Shown here: piece after piece, positions 23,116 to 32,563 of the stretch
How positions within the stretch are numbered: position 1 is the stretch's first letter
Layout of the letters: each line of letters starts with the position of its first letter
NCBI GenBank assembly: GCA_030429365.1
Contig: JAUIEW010000005.1
Location: forward strand, 1-55,169
Length of the DNA: 55,169 nt
Direction of reading: 5' to 3'
From: Phycisphaerae bacterium
GTDB lineage: Bacteria; Planctomycetota; Phycisphaerae; UBA1845
Notes under the pieces: generated by a model
Database searches by the model: none
What the model saw: only the letters and a program-made list of their open reading frames with translations
Told to the model about the DNA's origin: nothing
Made by a program: the position numbers and the translations under genes

Positions 23116-24015
23116 TCACTGCGTCACGAAACCGGTGCCAGGACACAGTATCACGCTGGAATCAGCGCTCAACGGAATGACATCGTAATCGTATCCGCTT
23201 GCTACAGCGATTTGTCGTAAAGTAAGAAACGCATCGTAAGAATCGGGCAAAACGATCATGTAGAGAAAGTTTGAGTCCCGGGGTGCGAGTTCACGCAAAC
23301 TGGTCCACCGCGCCGAGTCGCCAAGGCGTTCGTCGACGTTCATTCCAGCGCCCCGGCGCAGTTTGACCTGCGTGCAACCGTTTCCTACTTCAACGTAATC
23401 GATGTCCCTTCTTACGGCATCAATCACGGGCCGGAATCCGCCAGATTCTCCGTCGAGAATAAATAGACGATCTGATGACAACACCAGATGGACCGGCCGA
23501 AGCTGTGTTGCTTTTGACAGTGGTAGCCGCGCATTGAGTTTACGCACGGACTGTTCCCTTTGAATTTCCTTTTCCAACTGTTCCACTTCTCTCTTGAGAT
23601 CACCTGTTCCTTTTTCAACCACCTGCATTTTTTGGTCGACCGTATTCTGTTTGTCTTGCATTTTCGCAAGTGCGTCCTTGGCTTCTGCGAATCGGGTTTT
23701 CGCTGCCTCAAGATCGGCCGCGATACGAGTCAGGATTGTGGTCCATTTGGTGTCGGGCTCGGTCACGAGGTTTTCCAAGTAAACAGCCAGATCGAGCTTT
23801 CGTGCTGTCTCGGCACTGGCCTCATCGAATTCCGTTTGCAGGGACACCATGTGGGCTGCTGATTTTGAAGTTTGCTGTGTCACTTGCCCCGCTTGCCCAC
23901 CGGTCAGAAGGCACAGCAGAATTGCAATGAACATAATTCCACCGAACATGTTGGTGATTGTGTCCAGCATCATGTCCATGCTATCGTCTGCTTGAGAGCC
24001 TCGACCTCGCATCAC
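23116..24015 (-). CDS. MotB/ExbD-like single-TM coiled-coil protein (second of pair)
   Basis: N-terminal MDMMLDTITNMFGGIMFIAILLCLLTG then coiled coil; start overlaps previous stop by 4 nt. Confidence 0.7.
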   Translation of the reverse strand: MMRGRGSQADDSMDMMLDTITNMFGGIMFIAILLCLLTGGQAGQVTQQTSKSAAHMVSLQTEFDEASAETARKLDLAVYLENLVTEPDTKWTTILTRIAADLEAAKTRFAEAKDALAKMQDKQNTVDQKMQVVEKGTGDLKREVEQLEKEIQREQSVRKLNARLPLSKATQLRPVHLVLSSDRLFILDGESGGFRPVIDAVRRDIDYVEVGNGCTQVKLRRGAGMNVDERLGDSARWTSLRELAPRDSNFLYMIVLPDSYDAFLTLRQIAVASGYDYDVIPLSADSSVILCPGTGFVTQ

Positions 24016-24836
24016 TTATTCTCCGACGCGAGTTCGTTGTATTGAAGAACCGTCCAGTCTTCCGGTAACAAGTCGAGCCCTTGAGCAAATCCAAGATCGT
24101 CGATGAGTTCCCACATGGCGTCTCGCAGTTCGACGCCAGACGGCTTCAAGACCAACAGGACATAGTGTTGTTCCGCAGAATAACTCCGTAGCCACTCACG
24201 GACCGCTTCCATGCGCAGGGTTCGATCCATATGTGCCAGCGTAATGACACCCTGTTCGGATCCAACAACGCCGACGCGAATGGCATTGGCCGATGCGACG
24301 ACCAGTAATGGGGATTTGGCTGCATTTTGGTTGAGAAAGTACGTGAGGCCGCGGTTCGCGCGTACAGCCCGAAGTTCCGCAACGAGCCGTTCCTTCTCCT
24401 GCTCCAATTCCGCTACTTTTTCGAGTTTGGCGCGCGTTTCGTCGTCCGAAACCGTTTCCTTTAGCGACTCAAACCCAGCCCGAAGCTCCTCATCAGCCTG
24501 CTTAGTTTGTTTGTACAGATCCGAAAGTTTCTGTCGTTGGGCAGCAACGTGCTCGATATCGACGCGCGAATCTCGCGATTCATCGAGCTTCTTTTTCGCC
24601 CGGGCAATGCGTTCATCTAACTGCTGCTCTTCAATTGTCACGTTTTGCAGATCTTGCTCCAGCGCTTCGGCGGCTGAATCCGTTTCGACTGCCGGTGGTG
24701 CGCTTACCATGGCGTTGGTCAAGTGAAGGCACATAAGCATGACAATGAGCAAGAGTATGCCAATCACCGCGGTCATGATGTCCTGGAACGCGAAGAAGCT
24801 TACCGGCTGCTCTTGTTGATGTCGTGATCGGCGCAC
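24012..24836 (-). CDS. MotB/ExbD-like single-TM coiled-coil protein (first of pair)
   Basis: GTG at 24836 just after the upstream stop; SFFAFQDIMTAVIGILLLIVMLMCLHL (cf. MotB ADFMTAMM-type entry) then coiled coil. Confidence 0.7.
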   Translation of the reverse strand: MRRSRHQQEQPVSFFAFQDIMTAVIGILLLIVMLMCLHLTNAMVSAPPAVETDSAAEALEQDLQNVTIEEQQLDERIARAKKKLDESRDSRVDIEHVAAQRQKLSDLYKQTKQADEELRAGFESLKETVSDDETRAKLEKVAELEQEKERLVAELRAVRANRGLTYFLNQNAAKSPLLVVASANAIRVGVVGSEQGVITLAHMDRTLRMEAVREWLRSYSAEQHYVLLVLKPSGVELRDAMWELIDDLGFAQGLDLLPEDWTVLQYNELASENK

Positions 24837-24840
24837 CTCA

Positions 24841-25734
24841 TCAGCCCCCCGAGTCTTCCAGTATACGAAGCCGATTGACAATGTTGCGTTGGCAGTACTC
24901 TTTGCAATCGTCAAGAAAGCCTTCCTCAGCCCGGCGCACGAACGTAAGTATCAACTGCACGCCAAGAGCACCGAGCAGACCTTGCAGGGTGGTTTCAAAA
25001 GCTACGGAAAGGCCGCCAGTAACTTGTTGCAGGGCGGGTTTGATCGTCTCGATATCGTTCGCAGCCGAAAGCACTTGTCCGAACTCCCCAATGGCAGCCG
25101 AAAGCCCAAGCACCGTGCCGATGAAGCCAAGCACCGGGATCGCCCAAACCAATCCTCGGACGACGGTATAACTCGAATCGAAAATCGCTTCGTCGGTGTT
25201 GGCTTGAGATTCGAGTACTTCTCCAACATCACTGATGCGCCTCATGTTGCGGAGATTGGAAAGCGCGAGCTGCACTCTGTTGAACAGGACAAAATCACGA
25301 GGCCGATCGACGCGCTCAAACATATCCTCCAACACCGATTCCACGTTCAAAAGCGAGAGCGTAAACGTCGGATCATCGGGAATAATGCGTATCCTTAGCG
25401 CTTTTCTTTGAGCTCGAAGCTTGAGCACTTTGCAACCGAGTATGAGCAGCGACCATGTCGTCAAAACCACAATGGCCCGGGGCACCCAACCGCGTTGCGT
25501 GAGCGATTGGGTGATGTAATGGTCCGGGATCAGGGCAAGCCCGCCATAGACCGCAACTGTGATGATCCCGGCAAGTACGATCACGGTAAGCTGAATCGGT
25601 TGCGTGTACCTACCAGCCGGCAGGCCGATTCGACGCTCGGGATCGACCCGATGAAACGCGAGCTGGGGCATGTGGCCCGATTCTTCATAGGCATATTGTT
25701 GATTGCGGTTTTCGCGCGGCATTGGTGGTCTCAA
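24841..25734 (-). CDS. MotA/TolQ/ExbB-family proton channel-like protein
   Basis: 297 aa; FDSSYTVVRGLVWAIPVLGFIGTVLGLSAAIGEFGQVL...GLSVAFETTLQGLLGALGVQLIL. Confidence 0.85.
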   Translation of the reverse strand: MRPPMPRENRNQQYAYEESGHMPQLAFHRVDPERRIGLPAGRYTQPIQLTVIVLAGIITVAVYGGLALIPDHYITQSLTQRGWVPRAIVVLTTWSLLILGCKVLKLRAQRKALRIRIIPDDPTFTLSLLNVESVLEDMFERVDRPRDFVLFNRVQLALSNLRNMRRISDVGEVLESQANTDEAIFDSSYTVVRGLVWAIPVLGFIGTVLGLSAAIGEFGQVLSAANDIETIKPALQQVTGGLSVAFETTLQGLLGALGVQLILTFVRRAEEGFLDDCKEYCQRNIVNRLRILEDSGG

Positions 25735-26036
25735 TCGAGTAGCTCAACATCCATGGGGTCGTCGTCGGCGCGTGCAAATGACGGCGGCACGGGAGGTGGC
25801 TGCGGTTCTGCGGCATTGGGATGAACGGTTCTTGAGGCGTCCACTTGAGCCCCCGTATCCTCCAGGTATTGCCATCGAGGCAATTCGTGAAGATGGAGCC
25901 ACGTTTGCTGATCGGCAGAAACGCGGTGCAATGGCCCGATCAATCCTTGATTGGCCTGCCGGGTGATTTCGTCGGCTGTAAATGGACCGCTGATTCGTGC
26001 GCGGTACTTGACAAAGAGTTGGCCATTCTCATTCAT
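25731..26036 (-). CDS. GYF_2/DUF4339-like small protein
   Basis: QLFVKYRARISGPFTADEITRQANQGLIGPLHRVSADQQTWLHLHELPRWQYLE fits the GP-x-S/T-x-x-E-I...G...W pattern. Confidence 0.65.
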   Translation of the reverse strand: MNENGQLFVKYRARISGPFTADEITRQANQGLIGPLHRVSADQQTWLHLHELPRWQYLEDTGAQVDASRTVHPNAAEPQPPPVPPSFARADDDPMDVELLD

Positions 26037-26042
26037 CGAGTA

Positions 26043-28985
26043 CTACTCCGAGTTGGCGGCTTGCATCCAGGGCGGGCGCTGAAACAGCGGCGTTCCAACT
26101 GCGGGACGGTTACCCGGAACTAACGTTACTTCTCCATTCGATACATGTCCACACGGCTCAAAATCGATCCGACCGGAATCGTTGAGACGAACCACGCCGA
26201 CTTCGCCGTCAGGAGTACCGTCTAGGATCACATGCGTATCGTCGTTTGTCCAAACGAGTCCAACAGGATTCAAAGGCTTCGCCCGCAAATGCAGCTTCTG
26301 AAAAGCTTCGTCCGATTGCTTGATCAAGGACTCTAAGTTCGGAAGTTCATTTAACATTTCGCTTGCGGTCCGGCTGGCATTCTTGACGCTCCCGGAATTG
26401 ACATGGGGCCACGGAACTTCGTCGAGCGGCCACCGTCCGTACTCGGCTTGTTCGACCTTCACGAGGAACTCGCCAAGCTCCGTAAAATCAAGATTCTGAG
26501 GCCAGGTTTCCTGAAGGTGCCACGCAATCAAGATTTGAATCATTCTGAGTCGCAAGACAACATTGATCTTTCGACCGTTCGCAATCTTGCGGGCAAGGCT
26601 GAGGTGCGACGTCCGCCATTTGGATGGCCCAATACCCCTGAGGAATCTAAGTGCATTCTTCGCATAGGTTGCGATGGGGGCATCTTCGATTCTTGGTTTC
26701 GGCTGAACTGGGACTCTTTCCTGATCGCGCTTCTCCGGATCGTCGAGGCTTTCCAGGGATTTGATGACACCGGTCATTCGGCAAAGCGAATCGTCGCAAC
26801 TCATTTCACCCAAAAGATAGAATTGCCGTCGATCGCCATCAGTTGCCTCGATCGTCGCTTGTTTGAGTCGAGCCATCCACGAAGGTGGCTCAAAGAGTTG
26901 TCGGAGCCGTGACGTTCCCGAGTCCTTTGGATCGAGCGCCTTGACGGCATGCTCAAAATACCCAGTCAACTGTTCGCTGAAATCCTTGCCGATCACCGAG
27001 TCAACGGTTCTTGCTGCTTGTGTCGTTGCGTCGAGACACGCTTTGGCTTTCTCGGCATTGTTGACACCGATATCCCCGTTCCACGTGTCTACAAGGGTGT
27101 TCCAATCGTGCAGTGTCCGCCACGCCGGCTCGTTCCGAAGCACCTTCTGCAATTCAACCGCTTCGGGGCGTTCCGGAAAGGTGTCGACGAACGTTTGTTC
27201 CGCTATCGCCAGCCTGGCGAGATCCGGAAATGAGTCGCGAACGGACCCGAGCGAATCGCCAGCCTCATTCAAACGGGATTTCCGATCTCTTCTGGCGCTT
27301 AGGTCTTCACGAAGCTTGAGAAGCTGTTCGCCAACGGCAGAGATGAGTTCATCCGACACGTTTTTTGTTCGACGCAATTCATCATACTGCCTGGCAAGCT
27401 GTTCGAGTCTTTTGACAGCCTGTTCATAGGGGAGCTCGCTCTCGATAATCTCGCGATATTCGTCGTTGAGTGTCGTAAACCGGGTTTGAAAATCCTGGTC
27501 CAGCCCAGATTGATGATCGCGTCTGGCTTTTGAAATTGCGTTACGCAGATTGGCGACATCGAGCTTCTCATCCTCGAAACGAGCCAGCCTTCGAGCCTCG
27601 TCCAACACGCTGTCTATTGAATGGTCGAGCGGATCCGCCACTGCGATTTGATTGATACAGGCTTCGAGATTGCTTCGCCTGGCTGCGTCCTGTTTAACCA
27701 GCGCATCGTGCTCTTCGCGCCGAGTAACGATCTCCGCTTCATTCCAGAGTTCGGGTTTGCCCCGCTGCAATTCATCGAGCAACTTCTGCGACTTTCTCGA
27801 ATCTCCGCTTTCAAGTGCGGTGTCAAGTTGCGTCACCCAGGTGCCCAACGTTCGTGCCCGATCCTGCTCTCCGAGCCACCACCAGACGGATGTGCCTGAA
27901 ATTGCAATCGCTGCGATAACGGCAAGTGCGATGAGCCTCGTGCGGACCCGGCTCTTGGACGAATGTTCGTCTTGGCGCGAACGATAACGAGACACCAACG
28001 CCTTGGGAATCTCCCGTTCGGCACGCTTCAATCGTTCGTAGAGCGGCTCAAGCACATTCGCCGGTTCGCCCGAGTCCAGCAATTCTTCCAACCGCGCGAG
28101 ATCGTGTTGGAACTGGATCGCGGACTCGCGTTCGTTCTCGCGCTTGTGCCACCAGTTCAGTGGCTCCTTCGCGACATCGGTAATTGCGCTCGAAGGGGAA
28201 AACCGCGTGTCGCCGCTGAGTTGTTCCCATTCGACGACAGCCGTTCGCATCGCCGATTCGTTTTTTGCCGCATGCGCTTCGGACATTGCATTCGATATTC
28301 TTGCAAACTCAATCATGGCATGCTGATACTTGAGCTTGTGTACGGACTCCCCGAGGACCTGCAGCAACCGGTCAGGAGGTTGAGAAATCCACTCGCGGTG
28401 CATCAACTCGGTCTGGAGCGATTCAAGCGCCTTGAAATTCCGATCGGAAATCGCAAGTTTGGCCTCTTTTTCGATCTCGGTCAGCCGATAAGCTTCCAAC
28501 TCGCCTCGTTGCGTTGGCCAAGCCGTGTTGTCCGGATCTAATTGCTCAAGCGTGAGCAGCATTTCAAGTCGGTCAGCGATTGGCGCGCTGGCCAGAGCCA
28601 GCATTCTGTATTTTGCAAGATGCGGAGCAAGCAATTCTTCGCGATCGTAAGCGTCACAAAGATCGGCGGCTGCGTCGAGGTCGGGACGCGGAACATCGAC
28701 GATGCCATTGGCTTTGCAAAGCCGATCCCAGGAGCCCCATGCGTATCCCATTGAAAGCTGAGCGACCGTCTCGATGGCATCGGGCTGCTGTTCAACCAAC
28801 CGCAACGCTTCGCATTGCAAACCCTTTCGCAACCAGGCATGCGCTCGATCGATCCGCTCATTTGCCGCAACAAGCGCAACCCGATACGCCCCAACAAGTT
28901 CGTTCAACTCGGTGGTTGATGCCAAATCAGGCTGCGCAACAATGCGCCTGATCTGTCGGCACAGGCTGTTCAGGGAACTGTTCAT
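26043..28985 (-). CDS. 980-aa helical/coiled-coil protein with one internal TM helix
   Basis: Long heptad-rich helical segments on both sides of TM RLIALAVIAAIAISGTSVWWWLG; 4-nt overlap with upstream gene. Confidence 0.75.
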   Translation of the reverse strand: MNSSLNSLCRQIRRIVAQPDLASTTELNELVGAYRVALVAANERIDRAHAWLRKGLQCEALRLVEQQPDAIETVAQLSMGYAWGSWDRLCKANGIVDVPRPDLDAAADLCDAYDREELLAPHLAKYRMLALASAPIADRLEMLLTLEQLDPDNTAWPTQRGELEAYRLTEIEKEAKLAISDRNFKALESLQTELMHREWISQPPDRLLQVLGESVHKLKYQHAMIEFARISNAMSEAHAAKNESAMRTAVVEWEQLSGDTRFSPSSAITDVAKEPLNWWHKRENERESAIQFQHDLARLEELLDSGEPANVLEPLYERLKRAEREIPKALVSRYRSRQDEHSSKSRVRTRLIALAVIAAIAISGTSVWWWLGEQDRARTLGTWVTQLDTALESGDSRKSQKLLDELQRGKPELWNEAEIVTRREEHDALVKQDAARRSNLEACINQIAVADPLDHSIDSVLDEARRLARFEDEKLDVANLRNAISKARRDHQSGLDQDFQTRFTTLNDEYREIIESELPYEQAVKRLEQLARQYDELRRTKNVSDELISAVGEQLLKLREDLSARRDRKSRLNEAGDSLGSVRDSFPDLARLAIAEQTFVDTFPERPEAVELQKVLRNEPAWRTLHDWNTLVDTWNGDIGVNNAEKAKACLDATTQAARTVDSVIGKDFSEQLTGYFEHAVKALDPKDSGTSRLRQLFEPPSWMARLKQATIEATDGDRRQFYLLGEMSCDDSLCRMTGVIKSLESLDDPEKRDQERVPVQPKPRIEDAPIATYAKNALRFLRGIGPSKWRTSHLSLARKIANGRKINVVLRLRMIQILIAWHLQETWPQNLDFTELGEFLVKVEQAEYGRWPLDEVPWPHVNSGSVKNASRTASEMLNELPNLESLIKQSDEAFQKLHLRAKPLNPVGLVWTNDDTHVILDGTPDGEVGVVRLNDSGRIDFEPCGHVSNGEVTLVPGNRPAVGTPLFQRPPWMQAANSE

Positions 28986-31267
28986 TCAGCGTTCCCTTTG
29001 TCATCATCTGAATTGCCATCGTCAGTTTCAGATTTGTTTGTTGCGGTTTGATCTGGCCTTGCTGGTATCTTGAATACAAGTTCGATGATCGGAAGCCCAT
29101 AGGCGTTTCTTATCACCAACGTTTCAGTGAGCTTGTCACCTGACCGAATATGCGAATTGATGCGACGCAGTATTTCAAGAATTGGTAATTCTCCTGCCTC
29201 TTCCCCGGGCAAGTTCCTCGATATTTCTACGTCTATTTGGTTTGGCTTACCATTCTTGAATGTGGACTCGGATATCGCAAGGACAGTTTCATCACTAGAT
29301 CGCCCAAACCGAATGATCTTCTCCGACTCCTCTTTTCGTTCCTCTTCACTGAATTCCCATGACCACTCATTCTCAAAGTGCGGAATGCCGATACTCCAAT
29401 TCTCAAATTTGCATTCATTGGCAGACCAGTCGCTTGGGATCGAGTTATTCTTACTGGCAGGTTCCGCAAAAGTTAATTCGCACGGAGAGGATGTTATAGA
29501 CGTGCCAAGCCACATAATGGCAAGCGCGTAACCGGGTCGAGTTGGATGCTTGAAGTAGAATCCGCCTAGCGGCTTGGGTGTAAGACTAGGTGATAACTTC
29601 AATAACCTAAGTTTGATTGCACCCGCTTCAACGGCCTTAATATTAACAAGCGACTTTGGCGGCCCTACGTTTGACATCGAAGTGGTCTTGTCCGCATATA
29701 ATTCGGCGCCTTTGAATTTCAGCACTCGATCTGTCACAGGGCTACCATTTGCATGAGCCAACGAAATGATTTCGAGTTTTCGATTAGCCGACATCCATTC
29801 AACCGGAATATCCGCTATCCCGTCGCTTGAGAAAATCGCTGGCGCAAAGCTGAACTGTTCCGGTTCTATTTCATCCTGCTCTGCAATTGCAATTGTAATT
29901 GGCGAGTTTACGTCCTTGCTCGCTGTGGGGGATTGCGCGTTCTCGAGCCGCACTTCCAGTTCTGCCTTCTCAATAGATTGCACGTCAGGCTGGTCGTCCT
30001 TGGCGATCGATTGAGTTGCCCGATCATCTGCCAATGGAATCTCGCCCTCATTTTCTTCCATGTGAATCCTGGTGGGCAGGGTGGCCACCGATGGACTGTT
30101 TGTGGATGCGTCTTCAACGTAGATGCTGGAGCCGGATGCCGATTCCTGCGCATTGTCGCCAACTTCACCGTCATCCTCGCGAACTTCGGCCATTTCCAAT
30201 TCGGGTTCTGAATCGGGTACCGACGATCGAAATGCGATCGCACCAATAATGAGACCGAGAAGGAACGCAACCGCGCTGCATGCGGCAATGACCCGCTTGT
30301 CATTCTTGACTAGGATGACCGAACTCGGTGCCGAAGCAGTACGCTCCTTCGAGAGCAACTCCTCCGACAACGCCATCTGATCCAAGGCATCATCTCCACC
30401 AGGAGCCGCTTGAGGCTTCGGGGCGACCAGTTTCTGCGGTGCCGCCTGCGTCGGTTTCTTCAACGCAACAACGCGGCCGGCTCGCGCGTTGTTTGCATAT
30501 TCGCATTCGGGCAAACTTGTTCGTGCCACAAGGTCGATGGTGTTGGAATCCGTCATTCCGGGTATGGCCATCGGGCTCTCGGTCGACGAAGGGACACACC
30601 GCAATGCACATGTTATCCCCGGATCGACTTCGCCCGTGACCGCAGTCGAGAAAGTCAGTTTCCACCTGGCGGCCGGCGGTACGAGAGCTGTTACCTCATT
30701 GAGAAGCTCGAGAATGGGCCAGTTTTCGGGATGCCTTAGATAGATTGGCCCGCCCGGGCGCTTGATCCACGAATGCAGCGGCCAACCGGCCCAACCTGCA
30801 TCGCCCGTTAGTTTCTGCCACGTATTGCATGGACGCGCGACAACCTCTTGATTCGGCAAACCCTCGACAGCTTCGAGCAGCCGCGGTTCTTCAGCCCACT
30901 CCTGACGAAAGAGCCTGCTCTGCCCAAGTAGTGAGGCCGGACCTGCAGGACTTAAGGATTGCCCCGGCAATACAATGTGGTGCGCGATGCGATTCGAGCG
31001 TCCTGTGTAATCCGGCGAACAGGGTGCTATGCGCGACAATATACGCACGGTAGAATTGCCTCGCTGAAGAATCGCGAAGCGATTAACGATTCGCGAACTT
31101 TCACCGCCGGTTCCTTTTGACTGCGAGCTTTGACTATAACCCGAAAGTCGTTCCAGCGACTCGACCAGCCATGCAGGCATTCCCTTGGTGTGGGCAACAG
31201 TTGTAAAACCTCTGGTTCCCGGCTTCAGACCGCGAGGCACCGACGTGTGGATCAATTCCATGATCAT
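28982..31267 (-). CDS. GTPase-associated protein 1-like (GAP1-N2-like) with TM helix
   Basis: N-terminus MELIHTSVPRGLKPGTRGFTTVAHTKGMPAWLVESLERLSGY...RIAPCSPDYTGRSNRIAHHIVLPGQSLSPAGPASLLGQ; TM VIAACSAVAFLLGLIIGAIAF. Confidence 0.75.
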   Translation of the reverse strand: MIMELIHTSVPRGLKPGTRGFTTVAHTKGMPAWLVESLERLSGYSQSSQSKGTGGESSRIVNRFAILQRGNSTVRILSRIAPCSPDYTGRSNRIAHHIVLPGQSLSPAGPASLLGQSRLFRQEWAEEPRLLEAVEGLPNQEVVARPCNTWQKLTGDAGWAGWPLHSWIKRPGGPIYLRHPENWPILELLNEVTALVPPAARWKLTFSTAVTGEVDPGITCALRCVPSSTESPMAIPGMTDSNTIDLVARTSLPECEYANNARAGRVVALKKPTQAAPQKLVAPKPQAAPGGDDALDQMALSEELLSKERTASAPSSVILVKNDKRVIAACSAVAFLLGLIIGAIAFRSSVPDSEPELEMAEVREDDGEVGDNAQESASGSSIYVEDASTNSPSVATLPTRIHMEENEGEIPLADDRATQSIAKDDQPDVQSIEKAELEVRLENAQSPTASKDVNSPITIAIAEQDEIEPEQFSFAPAIFSSDGIADIPVEWMSANRKLEIISLAHANGSPVTDRVLKFKGAELYADKTTSMSNVGPPKSLVNIKAVEAGAIKLRLLKLSPSLTPKPLGGFYFKHPTRPGYALAIMWLGTSITSSPCELTFAEPASKNNSIPSDWSANECKFENWSIGIPHFENEWSWEFSEEERKEESEKIIRFGRSSDETVLAISESTFKNGKPNQIDVEISRNLPGEEAGELPILEILRRINSHIRSGDKLTETLVIRNAYGLPIIELVFKIPARPDQTATNKSETDDGNSDDDKGNAE

Positions 31268-32535
31268 GATCCGCCTCCACTTGAAGCTCGCGATGCACTG
31301 GCCTGAGGACCCAAATGCGGTTCAACGTAACCCAGCGCACAAGCAATCGGCGCGAGCACCCACTTGGGACGAATGTCTTGCGGACGATAGCCTTTTTTCA
31401 TCGCATCGCCATCGCGAAATTCCTCTGCCGGCCCTCCGGTTGCGCTAACCGGAACGTAAATCACGCGGCTGAACGACGATTCAGCGATCGAAACGACTTC
31501 AGGTGAAGTCCTTGACAGCATCGCTCGGCAGTCCTTCGACGTGTATCCAATCGAATTGAAATCGAATTTACCGACGCCATTTGAATCGGCACGTACAGGT
31601 TCGTCTCCATTCAGCTCACGACCGAGGAGCGGTGCCCACACATCGGCCTTTGCAAGGACGATCATCAGAAGCGCTTTGTGTTTCTCATTGGTAGGCAGAC
31701 CAAGCGACTTTCGGATCCGCACGATGGTTTCGTTGAGCACAAGCTCCTGACGAAGGGGACTGTCGTCGCAGTTATCGACTGGCTCTCCGGCAAGCGATCG
31801 AATTTGTGCACGGATACGTGGGTCCTGCGTCGGATCGAGTAGAAAGAAAACGATGTCCGAATGCGTTAAGTGTTCGGTCACCGGCTCGCGCATCGATTCG
31901 TTTCCAGGCAAGAAGTGCTCACCCGCGTTGTCGTATAAAACCAGTACGTGTCCACCAGCGCCATTGGCCCCAGGATTCGTAATCGTGAATTGAAAGGGCT
32001 TGGGCAAGGTAAGTACCTGCTCATCGATCCGGACAGAATGATATAGGCGCGAACTTGCTACGTCGGTTTTCTCAAGGCGCACTGGCTTGTCGGGCCGAGA
32101 TGCAAGAAAGAGTTTCTCCTCTTGTTCGTGGAGCAATGTGTTAGCCGCCGGGTCGGCATCGGCAATCGTCCAGCCGAGCTGGGGCAACGCTCGACGCAAT
32201 CCGTTGGTCATCGCCGCGAGGTAGTATGATTTGCCCGACGAAGGTGCCCCCACGATCGATATCGTGACGAGGGGAAGTTCCAGAATGGACCGGGGGATCT
32301 GCAAGTGACAACGCGGACAGGCAACGTCGCGGCTTTCCGATCCATTTGGATCGATCGCATGCCCGTTAGAAGTGAATCGGCTTGGCAGGAAACGAACAAA
32401 CGCATCGTCACCCAGCACCGGATCGCCGCGGAGCGAGTCGTGCGAAGCGATAAACACGCAATCCCACGGACGAAATCGGTGCCAACAGTGCGGGCACCGA
32501 ATCCACTTTCGCAATTTCAGTTTCTTTTTGGCCAC
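31264..32535 (-). CDS. Zinc-ribbon P-loop GTPase (double-GTPase/TRAFAC-like, partner of GAP1)
   Basis: N-terminal CPHC...CPRC; Walker A GAPSSGKSY; switch/Walker B-like VLVLYDNAGEHF; NKxD-equivalent LAKADVW. Confidence 0.8.
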   Translation of the reverse strand: MAKKKLKLRKWIRCPHCWHRFRPWDCVFIASHDSLRGDPVLGDDAFVRFLPSRFTSNGHAIDPNGSESRDVACPRCHLQIPRSILELPLVTISIVGAPSSGKSYYLAAMTNGLRRALPQLGWTIADADPAANTLLHEQEEKLFLASRPDKPVRLEKTDVASSRLYHSVRIDEQVLTLPKPFQFTITNPGANGAGGHVLVLYDNAGEHFLPGNESMREPVTEHLTHSDIVFFLLDPTQDPRIRAQIRSLAGEPVDNCDDSPLRQELVLNETIVRIRKSLGLPTNEKHKALLMIVLAKADVWAPLLGRELNGDEPVRADSNGVGKFDFNSIGYTSKDCRAMLSRTSPEVVSIAESSFSRVIYVPVSATGGPAEEFRDGDAMKKGYRPQDIRPKWVLAPIACALGYVEPHLGPQASASRASSGGGS

Positions 32536-32563
32536 TTCATCAAGCTCGCTGTGTATTGCAGAT

